Source: Clostridium massiliamazoniense (lineage in GTDB: Bacteria > Bacillota > Clostridia > Clostridiales > Clostridiaceae). Taken from it: a DNA stretch of 64,000 nucleotides. A model generated the notes under the pieces. That model saw only the letters and a program-made list of their open reading frames with translations, did no database searches and was not told the DNA's origin. The DNA lies in assembly GCF_001403635.1 (NCBI RefSeq), contig NZ_LN879468.1:1628501-1692500 (forward strand). Direction: 5' to 3'. Positions within the stretch are counted from its first letter, which is position 1; every line of letters starts with the position of its first letter. The position numbers were made by a program, and so were the translations under genes. Of the stretch, positions 1 through 11,603 are shown one piece after another.

Positions 1-626
1 TATTTACCAACATTGACCATAGGTTCTATAGCTAAAGCCATTCCTTCAACTAATCTAGGACCTCTGCCTGGTCTTCCGAAATTAGGCACATCTGGACTTT
101 CATGAACTTTGCGGCCAATTCCATGACCAACAAAATCTCTTACAACAGAAAATCCATTTTCTTCAACATACTGTTGTATTGCATGAGATACATCTGTTAA
201 TTTATTGCCAACTTTAGCATGTTCTATACCTTTGAAGAAAGAAGCTTCTGTAACTTCAATAAGTTTTTTAGCTTCCTCAGATACATTACCTACTGGGAAT
301 GTTCTTGCTGCATCTCCATGGAAACCATTAAGACATGCACCACAATCAAGAGAAACAATATCTCCTTCTTTTAGAGTATATCCTCCAGGTATACCATGAA
401 CTACCTCATTGTTAACAGATATACATACTGAAGCTGGAAAACCATACAATCCTTTAAAGGATGGTATTGCTCCTTGCTTAATTATAAACTCTTCAGCTAT
501 TCTATCTAATTCTGCAGTAGTAATACCTGGTCTTACATTCTGCTCTAGCAAGTTAAGTGTTTCTCCAACAACTCTTCCTGCTCGTCTCATAAGCTCGATT
601 TCTATTTCATTTTTAATAGTAATCAT
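1..626 (-). CDS. map: Methionine aminopeptidase type I (partial, C-terminus off the left edge)
   Basis: Removes the initiator methionine from nascent proteins in the cytosol. The translated reading frame carries the MetAP metal ligands: Asp in a SLDCGA segment, Asp in HGDAART, His in GHGIGRKVHE and Glu in ALAIEPMV, plus the catalytic His of VVHGIPG. The last metal-binding Glu lies beyond the window edge. The start ATG shares its first base with the adk stop (TAATG), preceded by an AGGGAG ribosome-binding site, so it is translationally coupled to adk. The adk-map order is the usual end of the spc operon in Firmicutes. Confidence 0.96.
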   Translation of the reverse strand, partial: MITIKNEIEIELMRRAGRVVGETLNLLEQNVRPGITTAELDRIAEEFIIKQGAIPSFKGLYGFPASVCISVNNEVVHGIPGGYTLKEGDIVSLDCGACLNGFHGDAARTFPVGNVSEEAKKLIEVTEASFFKGIEHAKVGNKLTDVSHAIQQYVEENGFSVVRDFVGHGIGRKVHESPDVPNFGRPGRGPRLVEGMALAIEPMVNVGK

Positions 627-1276
627 TATTTATCGCTCCCTAAGATATCACAGATACTTTCAAAGACCTCATTAATTGCTTTTGTTCCATCTACTACGGA
701 AAGTTGTTCTCTATTTTTATAAAAATCTATTAATGGTTGAGTTTGCTTTTGATATACATCAAGTCTTTCTGATACAGTTTCTTCTGTATCATCTTTTCTT
801 TGAATAACATCGCTTCCACAAACATCACATTTGCCTTCAGTGCTTGGTGGATTGAACTTTACATGATAGCTCGCACCACATGAAGGGCACACTCTTCTTC
901 CAGTCATTCTCTCAAGTATAAAACTCATAGGAACGTCTATTAAAAGAGCTGTATCTATTTTTTCACTTCTATTATGAAGGAATTCCTCTAAAGCTTCCGC
1001 TTGTTGAACAGTTCTTGGAAAACCATCTAATAAATATCCTTCTCTACAATCATCATGTGTTAATCTATCTTTAACCATATTAATTGTTACTTCATCAGGA
1101 ACTAACTGACCATTGTCGATATATTTTTTAGCTTCTATACCTAATGGTGTATTTTCTGAAATATTCTTTCTGAAAATATCTCCTGTTGATATATGTGGAA
1201 TAGAATATCTATTACTTATTGATTTTGCCTGTGTTCCCTTACCTGCACCAGGAGGACCCAATAATACTATCTTCAC
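626..1276 (-). CDS. adk: Adenylate kinase
   Basis: Interconverts ATP plus AMP and 2 ADP. The protein opens with the P-loop [10 protein letters not shown] and has the LID-type four-Cys zinc motif (CPSC about 128-131, CDVC about 148-151) typical of Gram-positive long-form kinases, and the DGFPRT motif. I place the start at a GTG, 216 residues, because GGAG lies nine bases upstream. The ATG codons further upstream overlap or abut that site. It follows secY in the spc operon. Confidence 0.95.
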   Translation of the reverse strand: MKIVLLGPPGAGKGTQAKSISNRYSIPHISTGDIFRKNISENTPLGIEAKKYIDNGQLVPDEVTINMVKDRLTHDDCREGYLLDGFPRTVQQAEALEEFLHNRSEKIDTALLIDVPMSFILERMTGRRVCPSCGASYHVKFNPPSTEGKCDVCGSDVIQRKDDTEETVSERLDVYQKQTQPLIDFYKNREQLSVVDGTKAINEVFESICDILGSDK

Positions 1277-1299
1277 GGGCATCATCTCCATACATTCTA

Positions 1300-2577
1300 T
1301 TATTTAAGAAATCCTTTGTAGTGTCTCATTGTTAATTGTGTTTCAAGTTGTCTCATTATTTCTAATGATACTGAAACAAGAATTAATAATGATGTTCCAC
1401 CAAATTGTACTCCTTTAAATGGAGTATAATTATTTATCACAACTGGCATAACTGCTAGTATTGCAGCAAATATTCCACCTATAAATGAAACCCTATTTAA
1501 AAGTTTCTCAAGATAGATTGCTGTTTCTTGACCTGGTCTTATACCTGGTATAAATCCTGAAGACTTATGCATATTTTCAGCCATTTCATCTGGCTTAAAA
1601 GTTATTTGAGTATAGAACCATGTAAAGAAAATAGTCAATACTGCATAACAAATTGGATAAAGTATCCCACTCTCATTGAATGGGCTCCATTGAGCTGCTG
1701 TTATCCATTGAGATACTGAGTTATTTGGGAAAAATCTTGCTACCGCACTAGGGAAACTCATTACTGACATTGCAAATATAATTGCTATTACTGTTGTTCC
1801 GATAATACTTAAAGGAATGTGAGTATTTTGCCCTTTATAAACTTTATTCCCAACTGATTTACCAGCATAGTGTACTGGTACTCTTCTCTCTGCTAATGAT
1901 AAGTATATTACTGCACATAATAGAGCTAGTGTAAATACTATGAATAATACAATCTCAATTATATTTATGCTACCTGCTGATGTTAATCCAGCTAGTTGAT
2001 AAGCTGTCATTGGTAATCCTGCTATTATGTTTGCGAAGATAATGATTGAAACACCATTACCAACACCTTTAACTGTTATTTGATCACCTAACCACATCAA
2101 GAATGTTGAACCAACTACCAATGAAATTATAATCAACATAACGGTCATTGGTGAATTAGTCTTTATGGCACCATATCTATTAATCAATAAATAACTACCA
2201 TAAGCTGTTATAATTCCAATAACAAGTGAGAGGTATCTAGTAATATTTTGTATTTTCTTTCTACCTTCTTCTCCCTCTTTTGATAATTGCTCTAATTGAG
2301 GAATTGCTATTGTCAATAATTGCATAATTATTGATGAGTTAATATATGGAACAACCCCTAAGGCAAAGACACTAAATCTACTTAAGGATCCTCCAGATAT
2401 CATATTATAAAAGCCAAACAACCCATCTGATTGTGTTAATTGCTTCAAACTCTGAGCGTCAATTCCAGGAACAGGAATATAGCTTCCCATCCTGAAAATA
2501 ACTATTAAGAATACAGTCCATAATATTTTTTTTCTTAGGTCAGAAACTTTCCAGGCATTACTTAGGGTTGATAGCAT
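1300..2577 (-). CDS. secY: Protein translocase subunit SecY
   Basis: Central channel of the Sec translocase in the membrane. The protein is 425 residues with about ten hydrophobic segments, an N-terminal PVPGID segment after the first membrane helix, the GVGNGVS loop and the FIPGIRPG loop. Its ATG begins one base after the rplO stop, so the two are tightly coupled. SecE is encoded at the far end of the same superoperon region. Confidence 0.98.
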   Translation of the reverse strand: MLSTLSNAWKVSDLRKKILWTVFLIVIFRMGSYIPVPGIDAQSLKQLTQSDGLFGFYNMISGGSLSRFSVFALGVVPYINSSIIMQLLTIAIPQLEQLSKEGEEGRKKIQNITRYLSLVIGIITAYGSYLLINRYGAIKTNSPMTVMLIIISLVVGSTFLMWLGDQITVKGVGNGVSIIIFANIIAGLPMTAYQLAGLTSAGSINIIEIVLFIVFTLALLCAVIYLSLAERRVPVHYAGKSVGNKVYKGQNTHIPLSIIGTTVIAIIFAMSVMSFPSAVARFFPNNSVSQWITAAQWSPFNESGILYPICYAVLTIFFTWFYTQITFKPDEMAENMHKSSGFIPGIRPGQETAIYLEKLLNRVSFIGGIFAAILAVMPVVINNYTPFKGVQFGGTSLLILVSVSLEIMRQLETQLTMRHYKGFLK

Positions 2578-2578
2578 A

Positions 2579-3019
2579 CTACTTCACCTCTACTTTTCCT
2601 CCAGCTGCAACTATTTTATCAGCCGCTTGCTTTGAGAACTTGCAACCTTTAACTACTAATTTTTTTTCTATAGTTCCGTTACCTAATATCTTAACTCCGT
2701 CTAAAACTTTACTTACTACTCTTCTTTCAAGTAATAATTCTGGAGTTACTTCTGTTCCATCTTCAAAGATATTTAATCTATCTAAGTTGATAGCAACAAA
2801 ATGCTTAGTGAAAGGATTAGTGAATCCTCTCTTAGGAAGTCTTCTGTATAAAGGCATTTGACCACCTTCGAATCCTGGTCTTACTCCGCCACCTGATCTA
2901 GCGTTTTGACCCTTCTCCCCTTTACCAGCATTTCTACCTAGTCCTGAACCAGTACCTCTACCGATTCTTTTCTTAGAATGTCTGCTACCAGCAACTGGTT
3001 TTAATTCATGAAGTTTCAT
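2579..3019 (-). CDS. rplO: 50S ribosomal protein L15
   Basis: Large-subunit protein. It has the Gly/Arg-rich N-terminus typical of L15 ([16 protein letters not shown]), which threads into 23S rRNA, and a 146-residue length normal for the family. AGGAGGTG-type ribosome-binding site precedes the ATG. It lies between rpmD and secY as in nearly all Firmicute spc operons. Confidence 0.98.
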   Translation of the reverse strand: MKLHELKPVAGSRHSKKRIGRGTGSGLGRNAGKGEKGQNARSGGGVRPGFEGGQMPLYRRLPKRGFTNPFTKHFVAINLDRLNIFEDGTEVTPELLLERRVVSKVLDGVKILGNGTIEKKLVVKGCKFSKQAADKIVAAGGKVEVK

Positions 3020-3042
3020 ACTTTATTACACCTCCTCTTTAA

Positions 3043-3216
3043 TTATGCTTCTTCTACTTTTAATAAATAACTGATTTTAGTTATCATACCTTTTATTTGA
3101 GGAGTTTCCTCTTTTTCTACTGTTTTACCTATCTTCTTAAGTCCAAGGGCATGCGCAGTAGCTATATGGTCTTTTTTTCTACCAATTAAGCTTTTAACTA
3201 AAGTTACTTTTATCAT
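3043..3216 (-). CDS. rpmD: 50S ribosomal protein L30
   Basis: Small gene found by translating the rpsE-rplO gap. The minus-strand frame from ATG at 3216 gives 57 residues starting [13 protein letters not shown] and containing the [13 protein letters not shown] core of bacterial L30. An AGGAGGT ribosome-binding site precedes it. Position between rpsE and rplO is canonical. Confidence 0.97.
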   Translation of the reverse strand: MIKVTLVKSLIGRKKDHIATAHALGLKKIGKTVEKEETPQIKGMITKISYLLKVEEA

Positions 3217-3227
3217 CGCTATACCTC

Positions 3228-3725
3228 CTAACCTAATATTTCCTCAACAGATTTACCTCTTAATCTAGCTATATCTTCAGCTGTTCTTAAGTTTGTTAAT
3301 CCATTGATTGTTGCTTTAACCATATTTCTTGGGTTGTTTGAACCTAATGACTTAGCTCTAACGTTCTTAAGTCCTGCAAGTTCAATTACCGCTCTAGCTG
3401 GACCACCAGCTATAACTCCTGTACCTTCTTTAGCTGGCATTATTAAAACATTACCAGTTCCAAATTTTCCGTGTATTTCATGAGGTACTGTGCCATCAAC
3501 GATAGCAACTGATACTAAGTTTTTCTTAGCGTCCTCAATTCCTTTTCTGATTGCTTCTGGGATCTCGATTGACTTACCAGTTCCAACGCCTATGTGTCCG
3601 TTCTCGTCACCAACAACTACTAATGCGCTGAATCTAAAGTTTCTACCACCTTTAACAACCTTAGTAACTCTGCTTATATTAACAACTTTTTCTTTAAGCT
3701 CTAATGTACTAGGATCGATTCTCAT
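3228..3725 (-). CDS. rpsE: 30S ribosomal protein S5
   Basis: Small-subunit protein involved in decoding fidelity. The 165-residue protein has the double-stranded-RNA-binding S5 N-domain (residues about 10-75, with [16 protein letters not shown]) and the C-domain with [13 protein letters not shown]. Standard spc-operon position after rplR. Confidence 0.98.
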   Translation of the reverse strand: MRIDPSTLELKEKVVNISRVTKVVKGGRNFRFSALVVVGDENGHIGVGTGKSIEIPEAIRKGIEDAKKNLVSVAIVDGTVPHEIHGKFGTGNVLIMPAKEGTGVIAGGPARAVIELAGLKNVRAKSLGSNNPRNMVKATINGLTNLRTAEDIARLRGKSVEEILG

Positions 3726-3748
3726 TGCGTACTTTCCCTCCTTATTTA

Positions 3749-4108
3749 TTAGAATTTTAAGCCTGCTTCTCTTGCTGCAGTAGCTAAAGCTTCTATTCTT
3801 CCGTGATATATGTATCCGCCTCTATCGAATACAACTTCAGTAATTCCTTTATCTATAGCCTTCTTAGCAACCATTTCGCCAACTAATTTAGCAGCTTCTT
3901 TATTGCTTCCAGCTTTGTCAAACCCTTTTTCTAAGCTTGATGCAGCTACTAATGTAACAGCATTTACGTCATCTATGATTTGAGCATATATATTTTTCTC
4001 ACTTCTATATACTGCAAGTCTTGGTCTTGAAGGAGTTCCTGAAACTTTTTTACGAACTCTTAAGTGACGCTTTGCTCTAGATTGTTGCTTGTTTGCTTTT
4101 TTAAACAT
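3749..4108 (-). CDS. rplR: 50S ribosomal protein L18
   Basis: 5S rRNA-binding large-subunit protein, 119 residues. I start at the ATG giving [15 protein letters not shown]. An in-frame GTG nine bases upstream is part of the GGAGTG ribosome-binding site itself and is rejected. The C-terminal [16 protein letters not shown] segment is the L18 hallmark. Confidence 0.98.
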   Translation of the reverse strand: MFKKANKQQSRAKRHLRVRKKVSGTPSRPRLAVYRSEKNIYAQIIDDVNAVTLVAASSLEKGFDKAGSNKEAAKLVGEMVAKKAIDKGITEVVFDRGGYIYHGRIEALATAAREAGLKF

Positions 4109-4130
4109 AGGGTTCACTCCTTTCTATTTA

Positions 4131-4670
4131 TTACTTACCAGTTTTACCTTCTTTTCTTCTGATCACTTCGCCAGCATACTTGATACCTTTACCTTTATAT
4201 GGTTCTGGTTTTCTCCATGATCTAATGTTAGCAGCTACAGCTCCAACTTTTTGCTTATCTATACCTTCAACAATGACTTTAGTTGTTCCATCTAATTTGA
4301 ATGAAACTCCTTCCATTGCTTCAACTTCTACTGGATGTGAAAATCCTAAGTTCATAACAAGTTTATTTCCTTGTAATTGTGCTCTATAACCAACACCGTT
4401 TAATTCTAAAGTCTTAGAAAAACCTTGACTTACACCAATTATCATGTTGTTTATTAAAGCTCTTGTTAAACCATGTAAAGCTCTGTGAGTTTTATGGTCA
4501 CTTGGTCTAGTAACAACTACTTCGTTGTTCTCAACAGCTATGTTTATGTCTGCATTCATAGCTTCCTTAAGCTCGCCTTTAGCACCTTTTACTATAACAA
4601 CGTTCTCTGGTGTTACAGTAACAGTTACGCCAGCAGGTATAGCTATAGGTAATCTACCTACTCTTGACAT
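4131..4670 (-). CDS. rplF: 50S ribosomal protein L6
   Basis: Large-subunit protein near the factor-binding centre, 179 residues in two homologous domains. The C-terminal [15 protein letters not shown] signature is present at about 154-168. Sits between rpsH and rplR in the spc operon. Confidence 0.98.
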   Translation of the reverse strand: MSRVGRLPIAIPAGVTVTVTPENVVIVKGAKGELKEAMNADINIAVENNEVVVTRPSDHKTHRALHGLTRALINNMIIGVSQGFSKTLELNGVGYRAQLQGNKLVMNLGFSHPVEVEAMEGVSFKLDGTTKVIVEGIDKQKVGAVAANIRSWRKPEPYKGKGIKYAGEVIRRKEGKTGK

Positions 4671-4769
4671 AATCGCACCTCCTGTAATTTTTTGATCCGT
4701 GAAAAATCTATATTCTTATTATTTTCAATGCTTCAATCAATTTATATAAATTCAGTAACTAAATTCTTA

Positions 4770-5168
4770 TTACCAAACGTAGCAGATAACTTCTCCGCCT
4801 AATCCTAATTTTCTAGCTTCTCTATCTACAACTAAACCTTTTGATGTTGATATTAAAGCGATACCTAATCCGTTTAATACTCTAGGTACTTCATCTTTCT
4901 TGCAGTATACTCTTAATCCTGGCTTTGATATTCTCTTAAGACCAGTGATTACTCTAGTACTGTCTGCACCATATTTAAGAGTTAATCTTAACATTGGAAC
5001 TACACCGTCGTTGTACTCCTCTATTCCTTTAAGATATCCCTCTTGTAATAATATATTAACGATTGCCTTCTTAACTGTTGAAGAAGGAACCTCAACTACT
5101 TCATGTCTAACAGAATTTGCGTTTCTGATACGTGTTAGCAAATCTGCGATAGGATCTGTCATAACCAT
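4770..5168 (-). CDS. rpsH: 30S ribosomal protein S8
   Basis: 16S rRNA-binding assembly protein, 132 residues, with the C-terminal [10 protein letters not shown]-like segment ([18 protein letters not shown]). AGGAGG lies ten bases before the first ATG. The 99-nt spacer to rplF is longer than neighbours but holds no recognisable gene. Confidence 0.98.
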   Translation of the reverse strand: MVMTDPIADLLTRIRNANSVRHEVVEVPSSTVKKAIVNILLQEGYLKGIEEYNDGVVPMLRLTLKYGADSTRVITGLKRISKPGLRVYCKKDEVPRVLNGLGIALISTSKGLVVDREARKLGLGGEVICYVW

Positions 5169-5198
5169 TATATTGTGCCTCCTTTCATTCTTTAAATA

Positions 5199-5384
5199 TT
5201 ACCAACTTGCTTTCTTACAACCAGGAATTTCGCCTTTGTAAGCTAATTCTCTAAAGCAAATACGGCAAATTCCGAATTTCTTTAATACAGAATGTGGTCT
5301 TCCACATAATCTGCATCTAGTATAAGCTCTTGTTTTGTATTTTGGTTCTTGTTTCCATTTTTCGATCATTGCCTTACGAGCCAT
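5199..5384 (-). CDS. rpsN: 30S ribosomal protein S14, zinc-binding type (type Z)
   Basis: Short 61-residue form of S14. It keeps both zinc Cys pairs (CRLC at 24-27 and CRIC at 39-42), so this is the zinc-dependent C+ type rather than the longer zinc-independent form. Lies between rplE and rpsH. Confidence 0.98.
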   Translation of the reverse strand: MARKAMIEKWKQEPKYKTRAYTRCRLCGRPHSVLKKFGICRICFRELAYKGEIPGCKKASW

Positions 5385-5399
5385 AATATACCCTCCTTA

Positions 5400-5942
5400 T
5401 TATTGAGCAAATGGCATTCCAAGGAATCTTAATAATTCTCTTGCTTCTTCGTCAGTTTTAGCTGTTGTTACGAAGATGATATCCATTCCTCTAACTTTAT
5501 CTATTTTATCATATTCTATTTCTGGGAATATTAATTGTTCTTTAATTCCTAATGAGTAGTTTCCTCTTCCATCGAAAGCTTTGCTTGAAACTCCTCTAAA
5601 GTCTCTAACTCTAGGTAAAGCGATTGACATTAGCTTATCAGCAAATTCATACATTTTTACCTTTCTTAAAGTTACTTTACATCCTAAAGGCATGTTTTCT
5701 CTTATTTTAAAGTTAGCAACTGATTTCTTTGCTCTTGTTAAGATAGGCTTTTGACCTGATATTAAAGTTAAATCTGCAACAGCTGATTCTAAAACTTTAG
5801 CATTGTCCTTTGCTTCTCCTACACCCATGTTAATAACTATTTTCTCAAGCTTTGGAACTTCCATAACGTTCTTGTATCCAAACTTATCGATCATTGCTTG
5901 AACTACTTCTTTTTCATATATTTCTTGAAGTCTTGGCATCAT
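5400..5942 (-). CDS. rplE: 50S ribosomal protein L5
   Basis: 5S rRNA-binding protein of the central protuberance, 180 residues, with [13 protein letters not shown] at about 32-44 and the C-terminal [16 protein letters not shown]. Two adjacent ATG codons follow AGGAGGT at 7 and 10 bases, so the true protein may be one residue shorter. Confidence 0.98.
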   Translation of the reverse strand: MMPRLQEIYEKEVVQAMIDKFGYKNVMEVPKLEKIVINMGVGEAKDNAKVLESAVADLTLISGQKPILTRAKKSVANFKIRENMPLGCKVTLRKVKMYEFADKLMSIALPRVRDFRGVSSKAFDGRGNYSLGIKEQLIFPEIEYDKIDKVRGMDIIFVTTAKTDEEARELLRFLGMPFAQ

Positions 5943-5964
5943 GTAAAGTACCTCCTTTCAAATC

Positions 5965-6279
5965 TTATAGTGTTTCTCCACACTTCTTGCATACTCTTAC
6001 TTTAGCGCCATCTTCTAATAGCTTATGGCTGATTCTTGTAGCTTTTTTACACTTTCCACAGTAAAGCATAACTTTTGCGCTGTTTATAGCAGCTTCTCTT
6101 TCTACAATACCACCTTGCATGTTTTCTCTATTAGGTTTTTGATGTTTCTTAACTACGTTAACATCTTTAACAACTACTGTTCCTTTTTTAGGGTTAACTT
6201 TAAGAACTTCACCGATTTTTCCTTTATCTTTTCCAGATATAACTACAACTTTGTCATTCTTTCTAACATGTACCTTCAT
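5965..6279 (-). CDS. rplX: 50S ribosomal protein L24
   Basis: Assembly-initiating large-subunit protein, 104 residues, with an N-terminal KOW motif ([15 protein letters not shown]) and a C-terminal zinc-ribbon-like pair of CxxC motifs (CGKCKK and CKKCGE), seen in many Clostridia. Follows rplN. Confidence 0.98.
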   Translation of the reverse strand: MKVHVRKNDKVVVISGKDKGKIGEVLKVNPKKGTVVVKDVNVVKKHQKPNRENMQGGIVEREAAINSAKVMLYCGKCKKATRISHKLLEDGAKVRVCKKCGETL

Positions 6280-6303
6280 CTTCGCACCTCCTAATCCTTC
6301 GAA

Positions 6304-6672
6304 TTATAGAACTTCTGGTGCTAATGATAAGATCTTATTAAATTCTTTATCTCTTAGCTCCCTAGCAACTGGTCCAAATATACGAGTTCCTCTTGGTTGC
6401 TTATCATCTTTTATTATTACTGCAGCATTTTCATCAAATTTGATGTATGATCCGTCATTTCTTCTTAATCCTCTAACTGATCTAACTATAACTGCTTTTA
6501 CAACGTCGCCTTTTTTAACAACTCCACCTGGTGTTGCACTTTTTACGCTAGCAACGATTATATCTCCAACATTTCCAAATTTTCTTTTAGATCCGCCTAA
6601 TACTCTTATACACATAATTTCTTTTGCTCCTGAGTTATCAGCGACCTTTAATAGGGTTTGTTGTTGTATCAT
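6304..6672 (-). CDS. rplN: 50S ribosomal protein L14
   Basis: Large-subunit protein at the subunit interface, 122 residues, beginning [18 protein letters not shown], the highly conserved L14 N-terminus. First gene of the classical spc segment after rpsQ. Confidence 0.99.
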   Translation of the reverse strand: MIQQQTLLKVADNSGAKEIMCIRVLGGSKRKFGNVGDIIVASVKSATPGGVVKKGDVVKAVIVRSVRGLRRNDGSYIKFDENAAVIIKDDKQPRGTRIFGPVARELRDKEFNKILSLAPEVL

Positions 6673-6700
6673 GAAATTAACCTCCTTTCAGACTTAAAGA

Positions 6701-6955
6701 CTACTTAGCCTTTTCTGTAATCTCAACTAGTCTCCATCTCTTATCCTTTGATAGTGGTCTAGTTTCCATTATTAAAACTTTATCGCCCATTCTAGCTTCA
6801 TTATTTTCATCATGAGCTTTGAACTTAGTTGTTCTGTTAACAGTTTTACCGTAAAGTGGATGTCTTACCTTTGTTTCTACAGCAACAACGATTGTTTTAT
6901 CCATTTTATCAGAAACAACTTTACCTATTCTTTTTCTTCTTAAATTTCTTTCCAC
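6701..6955 (-). CDS. rpsQ: 30S ribosomal protein S17
   Basis: 16S rRNA-binding primary assembly protein, 84 residues, OB-fold. Shows [17 protein letters not shown] and the [17 protein letters not shown]-terminal block. Last gene of the S10 segment. Confidence 0.98.
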   Translation of the reverse strand: MERNLRRKRIGKVVSDKMDKTIVVAVETKVRHPLYGKTVNRTTKFKAHDENNEARMGDKVLIMETRPLSKDKRWRLVEITEKAK

Positions 6956-6976
6956 AGGTGTTACCTCCTTTCAGGA

Positions 6977-7186
6977 TTACTGCTCAACCTTTAACTCATC
7001 TTCTCTTATGATAGTCTTGATTTGAGCTATTGATTTCTTTACTTCTTTGATTCTCATTGGGTTCTCTAGTTGACCTGTTGCCAATTGGAATCTTAAATTG
7101 AATAATTCAGCTTTAAGATCTTTTAATTTAACTCTTAAATCTTGAGGATTGCTTGTTCTTAATTCTTTTAATTCTCTAGCCTTCAT
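6977..7186 (-). CDS. rpmC: 50S ribosomal protein L29
   Basis: Protein near the nascent-chain exit, 69 residues, two-helix hairpin with [13 protein letters not shown] at the start. The ATG overlaps the rplP stop by one base (TAATG), indicating translational coupling. Confidence 0.98.
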   Translation of the reverse strand: MKARELKELRTSNPQDLRVKLKDLKAELFNLRFQLATGQLENPMRIKEVKKSIAQIKTIIREDELKVEQ

Positions 7187-7620
7187 TATTCTTCACCACC
7201 CATTTCCTCAAAATCTCTTCTTGTAACAAACTTAGTTCTTACAGGAAGTTTGTGTGAAGCAAGTCTCATAGCTTCTCTAGCTACTTCTTCAGCTACACCT
7301 GATAATTCAAATAATACTCTACCTGGCTTAACAACTGCTACCCAGTATTCTACTGAACCTTTACCTTTACCCATTCTTGTTTCAGCTGGTGTTGCAGTAA
7401 CAGGTTTATCTGGGAATATTTTAATCCAAAGCTTACCGCCTCTTCTTATATGTCTGTTTATTGCTATTCTGGCAGATTCTATTTGATTACTTCTAATCCA
7501 TCCACAACTAGTTGCTTGTATTCCGAAATCTCCATATGCTAAGAAGTTTCCTCTAGTTGCTTTACCTTTCATTCTACCACGTTGTACCTTACGGTGTTTT
7601 ACTCTTTTAGGCATTAACAT
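7186..7620 (-). CDS. rplP: 50S ribosomal protein L16
   Basis: Binds near the A site, 144 residues. Starts [16 protein letters not shown], the near-invariant L16 N-terminus, and keeps the [17 protein letters not shown] segment. Overlaps rpmC by one base. Confidence 0.98.
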   Translation of the reverse strand: MLMPKRVKHRKVQRGRMKGKATRGNFLAYGDFGIQATSCGWIRSNQIESARIAINRHIRRGGKLWIKIFPDKPVTATPAETRMGKGKGSVEYWVAVVKPGRVLFELSGVAEEVAREAMRLASHKLPVRTKFVTRRDFEEMGGEE

Positions 7621-7647
7621 GACCTGATTCCTCCTTTCCTATGCTTC

Positions 7648-8313
7648 CTATGCGTCAGCTTCTTCTTTCTCTACTTTTTTAGTTGGAAGAACTTCTCCAT
7701 TGTAAACCCAAACTTTAACTCCGATTTTTCCGTAAGTTGTATCAGCTTCTGCGAATCCGTATTGGATATCAGCTCTTAAAGTTTGTAGTGGAATAGTTCC
7801 TTCGTGATATTGCTCAGTTCTAGCTATTTCAGCTCCACCTAATCTACCTGAACATGCAGTCTTAACACCTTGTGCTCCTGACTTCATAGCTCTTTGGATT
7901 GATTGTTTCATAGCTCTTCTGAATGAGATTCTCTTCTCTAATTGTAATGCTATGTTTTCAGCCATTAATTGAGCATCAGCTTCAGCATTTTTAACTTCAA
8001 CGATGTTTATTAATATATTTTTTTGGCTTGATAAGTTAGCTACTTTTTTCTTTAAGCTTTCTATACCAGCTCCACCTTTTCCTATAACAACACCAGGTTT
8101 AGCAGTATATATATTTAACTTAAGTCTTTTAGCTGCTCTTTCGATCTCTATTTTAGAAATCCCAGCAGTGTAAAGTTCTTTTTTAACAAATTTTCTTATT
8201 GCTTGGTCTTCAACTAAATTGTCAGCAAAATTCTTTTTATCAGCGTACCATTTTGCATCCCATCCTTTGATGACACCTACTCTTAGTCCATGAGGATTTA
8301 CCTTTTGACCCAC
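7648..8313 (-). CDS. rpsC: 30S ribosomal protein S3
   Basis: Small-subunit protein at the mRNA entry, 221 residues. The KH domain signature [15 protein letters not shown] is visible at about 76-90, with the S3 C-terminal domain following. Canonical place between rplV and rplP. Confidence 0.98.
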   Translation of the reverse strand: MGQKVNPHGLRVGVIKGWDAKWYADKKNFADNLVEDQAIRKFVKKELYTAGISKIEIERAAKRLKLNIYTAKPGVVIGKGGAGIESLKKKVANLSSQKNILINIVEVKNAEADAQLMAENIALQLEKRISFRRAMKQSIQRAMKSGAQGVKTACSGRLGGAEIARTEQYHEGTIPLQTLRADIQYGFAEADTTYGKIGVKVWVYNGEVLPTKKVEKEEADA

Positions 8314-8330
8314 TCTGTTTCCCTCCTTAC

Positions 8331-8666
8331 TTAAGCTCTTTCTTTAACTACAAGAGTTATGTGGCTTGTTTTTTTGTTTATTCTAAACGCTCTACCTTGA
8401 GCATGTGGTCTGAATCTCTTTAATGTTGGACCTTGACCTACAAATGCTTCTGAAACGAATAACTTAGCAGCATCTAATTCATTGTTATTTTCAGCATTTG
8501 CAACAGCTGATTTTAAAACTTTCTCAATAACTCCTGCTGCATCTTTTGGAGTGTATTTTAATATAGCAAAAGCTTCATTAACATTCTTTCCTCTTATTAA
8601 ATCAAGAACAACTCCTACTTTCATTGGAGACATTCTAACATACTTAGCTATAGCTCTAGCTTCCAT
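8331..8666 (-). CDS. rplV: 50S ribosomal protein L22
   Basis: Lines the peptide exit tunnel, 111 residues. [20 protein letters not shown] near the C-terminus is the family signature and forms the tunnel loop region. The sequence shows no insertion or duplication of the kind linked to macrolide resistance. Confidence 0.98.
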   Translation of the reverse strand: MEARAIAKYVRMSPMKVGVVLDLIRGKNVNEAFAILKYTPKDAAGVIEKVLKSAVANAENNNELDAAKLFVSEAFVGQGPTLKRFRPHAQGRAFRINKKTSHITLVVKERA

Positions 8667-8692
8667 TTAAAGTTCCTCCTTTCCAGGCTGTA

Positions 8693-8974
8693 TTATTTTC
8701 TCTTTGATGATTTTTCTGTATCAACGTGACCTTTATAAGTTCTAGTTAATACGAATTCACCTAATTTATGTCCAACCATATCTTCACTTACATATACTGG
8801 AACGTGTTTTCTTCCATCATGTACTGCGATAGTATGACCTATCATTTGTGGGAATATAGTTGAGCTTCTTGACCAAGTTTTGATAACTTTCTTATCTCCA
8901 TTTTGGTTCATTTCTTCTATTTTCTTTAAAAGACCTGCATGCACGAAAGGTCCTTTCTTAATTGATCTACTCAC
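8693..8974 (-). CDS. rpsS: 30S ribosomal protein S19
   Basis: Small-subunit head protein, 93 residues, starting [16 protein letters not shown] and ending in the basic [16 protein letters not shown] region. Lies between rplB and rplV. Confidence 0.98.
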   Translation of the reverse strand: MSRSIKKGPFVHAGLLKKIEEMNQNGDKKVIKTWSRSSTIFPQMIGHTIAVHDGRKHVPVYVSEDMVGHKLGEFVLTRTYKGHVDTEKSSKRK

Positions 8975-9056
8975 TGGAATTGCCTCCCTTCATAACCTTT
9001 AATGTTATTTACTCTAAGCGACTAAGCACTGAAGAGAACTAACTATTCTCTCCAAA

Positions 9057-9890
9057 TTACTTATCGTTTCTTCTCTTGATGATAAATCTGTTAGAGTATT
9101 TTTTAGTATTTCTAGTTTTGTATCCAAGTGCTGGTTTACCCCATGGAGTAACTGGACTTGGTCTACCGATAGGTGATCTACCTTCTCCACCACCGTGTGG
9201 GTGATCGTTAGGGTTCATTACAGAACCTCTTACTGTAGGTCTCCATCCCATATGTCTCTTTCTTCCAGCTTTACCGATGTTAACTATTTCATGAGTTGTA
9301 TTTGAAACTGTACCAACAGTTGCTCTACACTCTATTCTAACATATCTCATTTCACCTGATGGTAATCTTAATGTTGCATAGTTACCTTCTTTAGCCATTA
9401 ATTGAGCTGATGTACCAGCTGATCTTACTAATTGACCACCTTTACCAGCTTGTAATTCTATGTTGTGTACAAATGTACCAACTGGCATATGCTTTAATTG
9501 TAAAGCGTTACCTGGTTTGATATCCGCTTCTGGTCCTGATACTACTGTATCTCCAACTTTTAATCCAACTGGAGCTAGTATGTATCTCTTTTCTCCATCT
9601 GCATAAACAACTAATGCTATATATGCTGATCTGTTTGGATCATACTCTATTGTTGCAACCTTTGCAGGTACTCCGTCTTTATTTCTCTTGAAATCTATTA
9701 ATCTGTATTTTCTCTTAGCTCCGCCGCCACGATGTCTTACAGTTATTTTACCTTGAGCATTTCTTCCTGCTTTCTTTTTTAATGAAACAAGAAGTGATTT
9801 CTCAGGAACATTTGTTGTTATTTCATCAAATGTTGCAACTGTCATTTGTCTTCTTGATGGCGTAATTGGGTTAAACTTTTTAACTGCCAT
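9057..9890 (-). CDS. rplB: 50S ribosomal protein L2
   Basis: Core 23S rRNA-binding protein needed for peptidyl transferase assembly, 277 residues. The [20 protein letters not shown] region with the functional His is present at about 222-241. Confidence 0.99.
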   Translation of the reverse strand: MAVKKFNPITPSRRQMTVATFDEITTNVPEKSLLVSLKKKAGRNAQGKITVRHRGGGAKRKYRLIDFKRNKDGVPAKVATIEYDPNRSAYIALVVYADGEKRYILAPVGLKVGDTVVSGPEADIKPGNALQLKHMPVGTFVHNIELQAGKGGQLVRSAGTSAQLMAKEGNYATLRLPSGEMRYVRIECRATVGTVSNTTHEIVNIGKAGRKRHMGWRPTVRGSVMNPNDHPHGGGEGRSPIGRPSPVTPWGKPALGYKTRNTKKYSNRFIIKRRNDK

Positions 9891-9946
9891 TTGAAATTTC
9901 CCTCCTTATTAATCCTTCTCTGGCCTTCAGCCACTACCGGTTAATA

Positions 9947-10240
9947 TTATTGCATTCCTTCAAAGAATTCAATAGTGCTTCCTTCAGCTAATGTTACGAT
10001 AGCTTTCTTGTAGTCAGCTCTTTTTCCGATGTGAACGCCAACTCTTTTAGTTTTACCTTCAAGTCTGATTGTTTTTACATCAGCAACTTTAACATTGAAT
10101 ACTTCTTCAACAGCTCTTCTGATTTGAACTTTGTTAGCAGAAACATGAACTCTGAAAGTGTATTTTCCTTCAGCCATACCTGCCATGCTCTTTTCAGTTA
10201 TAACTGGCTTACTGATTATATCATAGCTTGTAAGTTTCAT
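9947..10240 (-). CDS. rplW: 50S ribosomal protein L23
   Basis: Exit-tunnel protein that docks trigger factor and SRP, 97 residues. Shows [13 protein letters not shown] at the N-terminus. Its start overlaps the rplD stop by one base. Confidence 0.98.
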   Translation of the reverse strand: MKLTSYDIISKPVITEKSMAGMAEGKYTFRVHVSANKVQIRRAVEEVFNVKVADVKTIRLEGKTKRVGVHIGKRADYKKAIVTLAEGSTIEFFEGMQ

Positions 10241-10860
10241 TATGCGTACACCTCCTCGATTTTTTCTATAGCTTCCTTAGTTATTATTAGCTTTTCAAAT
10301 TTAAGTAAGTCATAAACGTTTATGTTGTTTAATGGACATACTTCAACACCTGGAACGTTTCTTACTGATTTGTAAACATTCTCGTTTGATTCAGCTGTAA
10401 CAACTAATGCTTTTTTAGCTTCTAATGCATTTAACATTTTTATAGCTTCTTTAGTTTTTGGAGCTTCAAATTCTAAGCTTTCTAAAACTAACATGTTATT
10501 GTCAGCAACCTTGCTTGATAAAGCTGATTTCATAGCAACAGCTCTCATGCTTTTTGGTATTGACATTCTGTAATCTCTTGGTTTTGGTGCAAATACGATA
10601 CCACCTTTGATCCATTGTGGTGCTCTTATTGAACCTTGTCTTGCTCTACCAGTTCCTTTTTGTCTCCAAGGCTTGATTCCGCCTCCTCTAACTTCAGATC
10701 TAGTTTTAGCTGATTGAGTTCCTTGTCTCTTGTTAGCTAATTGAGCAACTACTACTTGATGTAATACTGCTTCGTTTATTTCAGCAGCAAATACTGATTC
10801 GTTTAATTGGATATCTCCAACTTTTTGTCCTTCTTTATTTAATAATCCTAATGTAGGCAT
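10240..10860 (-). CDS. rplD: 50S ribosomal protein L4
   Basis: Tunnel-lining protein, 206 residues, with the tunnel loop region [20 protein letters not shown] at about 60-79 intact. In Gammaproteobacteria L4 autoregulates the S10 operon. Whether that happens here is unknown. Confidence 0.98.
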   Translation of the reverse strand: MPTLGLLNKEGQKVGDIQLNESVFAAEINEAVLHQVVVAQLANKRQGTQSAKTRSEVRGGGIKPWRQKGTGRARQGSIRAPQWIKGGIVFAPKPRDYRMSIPKSMRAVAMKSALSSKVADNNMLVLESLEFEAPKTKEAIKMLNALEAKKALVVTAESNENVYKSVRNVPGVEVCPLNNINVYDLLKFEKLIITKEAIEKIEEVYA

Positions 10861-10884
10861 TTTATTTCCTCCTTTCTAGAAAAA

Positions 10885-11514
10885 TTATGCTTTAACGCTG
10901 TTTCTGATTACAACTGTACTTTTGTTAGCTCCTGGAATTCCACCTTTAACTAAAATGATATTCTTGTCAGCCATAACCTTAACTACTTCAAGGTTTAATA
11001 CAGTAACATTTTCAGAACCCATGTGTCCTGGCATTCTTTTGTTTTTGAAAGTTCTTGATGGATCTGATGCAGCTCCCATTGAACCTGGTGCTCTATGGAA
11101 TTTTGAACCGTGACTCATAGGTCCTCTGCTTTGATTCCATCTCTTGATAACGCCTTGGAATCCTTTTCCTTTAGAAACTCCAGAAACGTCAACTTTATCT
11201 CCAACTTCAAAAGTATCAACCTTTATTTCGTCACCAACATTGTAAGCTGATATATCATCTAATCTGAATTCTTTAAGAGTTCTTCTAGCTGATACTCCTG
11301 CTTTAGCAAAGTGACCTTTCTTTGGGCTGTTTACTAATTTCTCTCTGATTTCACCGAATCCTACTTGTATTGCATCGTAACCGTCGTTTTCAACAGTTTT
11401 CTTTTGAACAACAACACATGGACCAGCTTCTACAACTGTTACAGGAACAACTTTTCCATTTTGATCGAATATTTGAGTCATTCCGATTTTTTTACCTATT
11501 ATAGCTTTTTTCAT
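10885..11514 (-). CDS. rplC: 50S ribosomal protein L3
   Basis: Protein reaching the peptidyl transferase centre, 209 residues. I start at [14 protein letters not shown], which has AGGAGGT nine bases upstream. An upstream in-frame extension of 15 residues covers the ribosome-binding site and is rejected. The [19 protein letters not shown] segment is diagnostic. Confidence 0.98.
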   Translation of the reverse strand: MKKAIIGKKIGMTQIFDQNGKVVPVTVVEAGPCVVVQKKTVENDGYDAIQVGFGEIREKLVNSPKKGHFAKAGVSARRTLKEFRLDDISAYNVGDEIKVDTFEVGDKVDVSGVSKGKGFQGVIKRWNQSRGPMSHGSKFHRAPGSMGAASDPSRTFKNKRMPGHMGSENVTVLNLEVVKVMADKNIILVKGGIPGANKSTVVIRNSVKA

Positions 11515-11603
11515 GTGGTTACACCTCCTAAACTTATTAGCGGATTGATTTACAATCATAATAGTTTTTCTATTATTACTTCAATATCAATTAAATCTAA
11601 AAA

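Noticed and set aside
409-675. 88-codon plus-strand frame over map/adk
   Set aside because: Antisense shadow of two recognisable genes, no ribosome-binding site, unlike any known protein.
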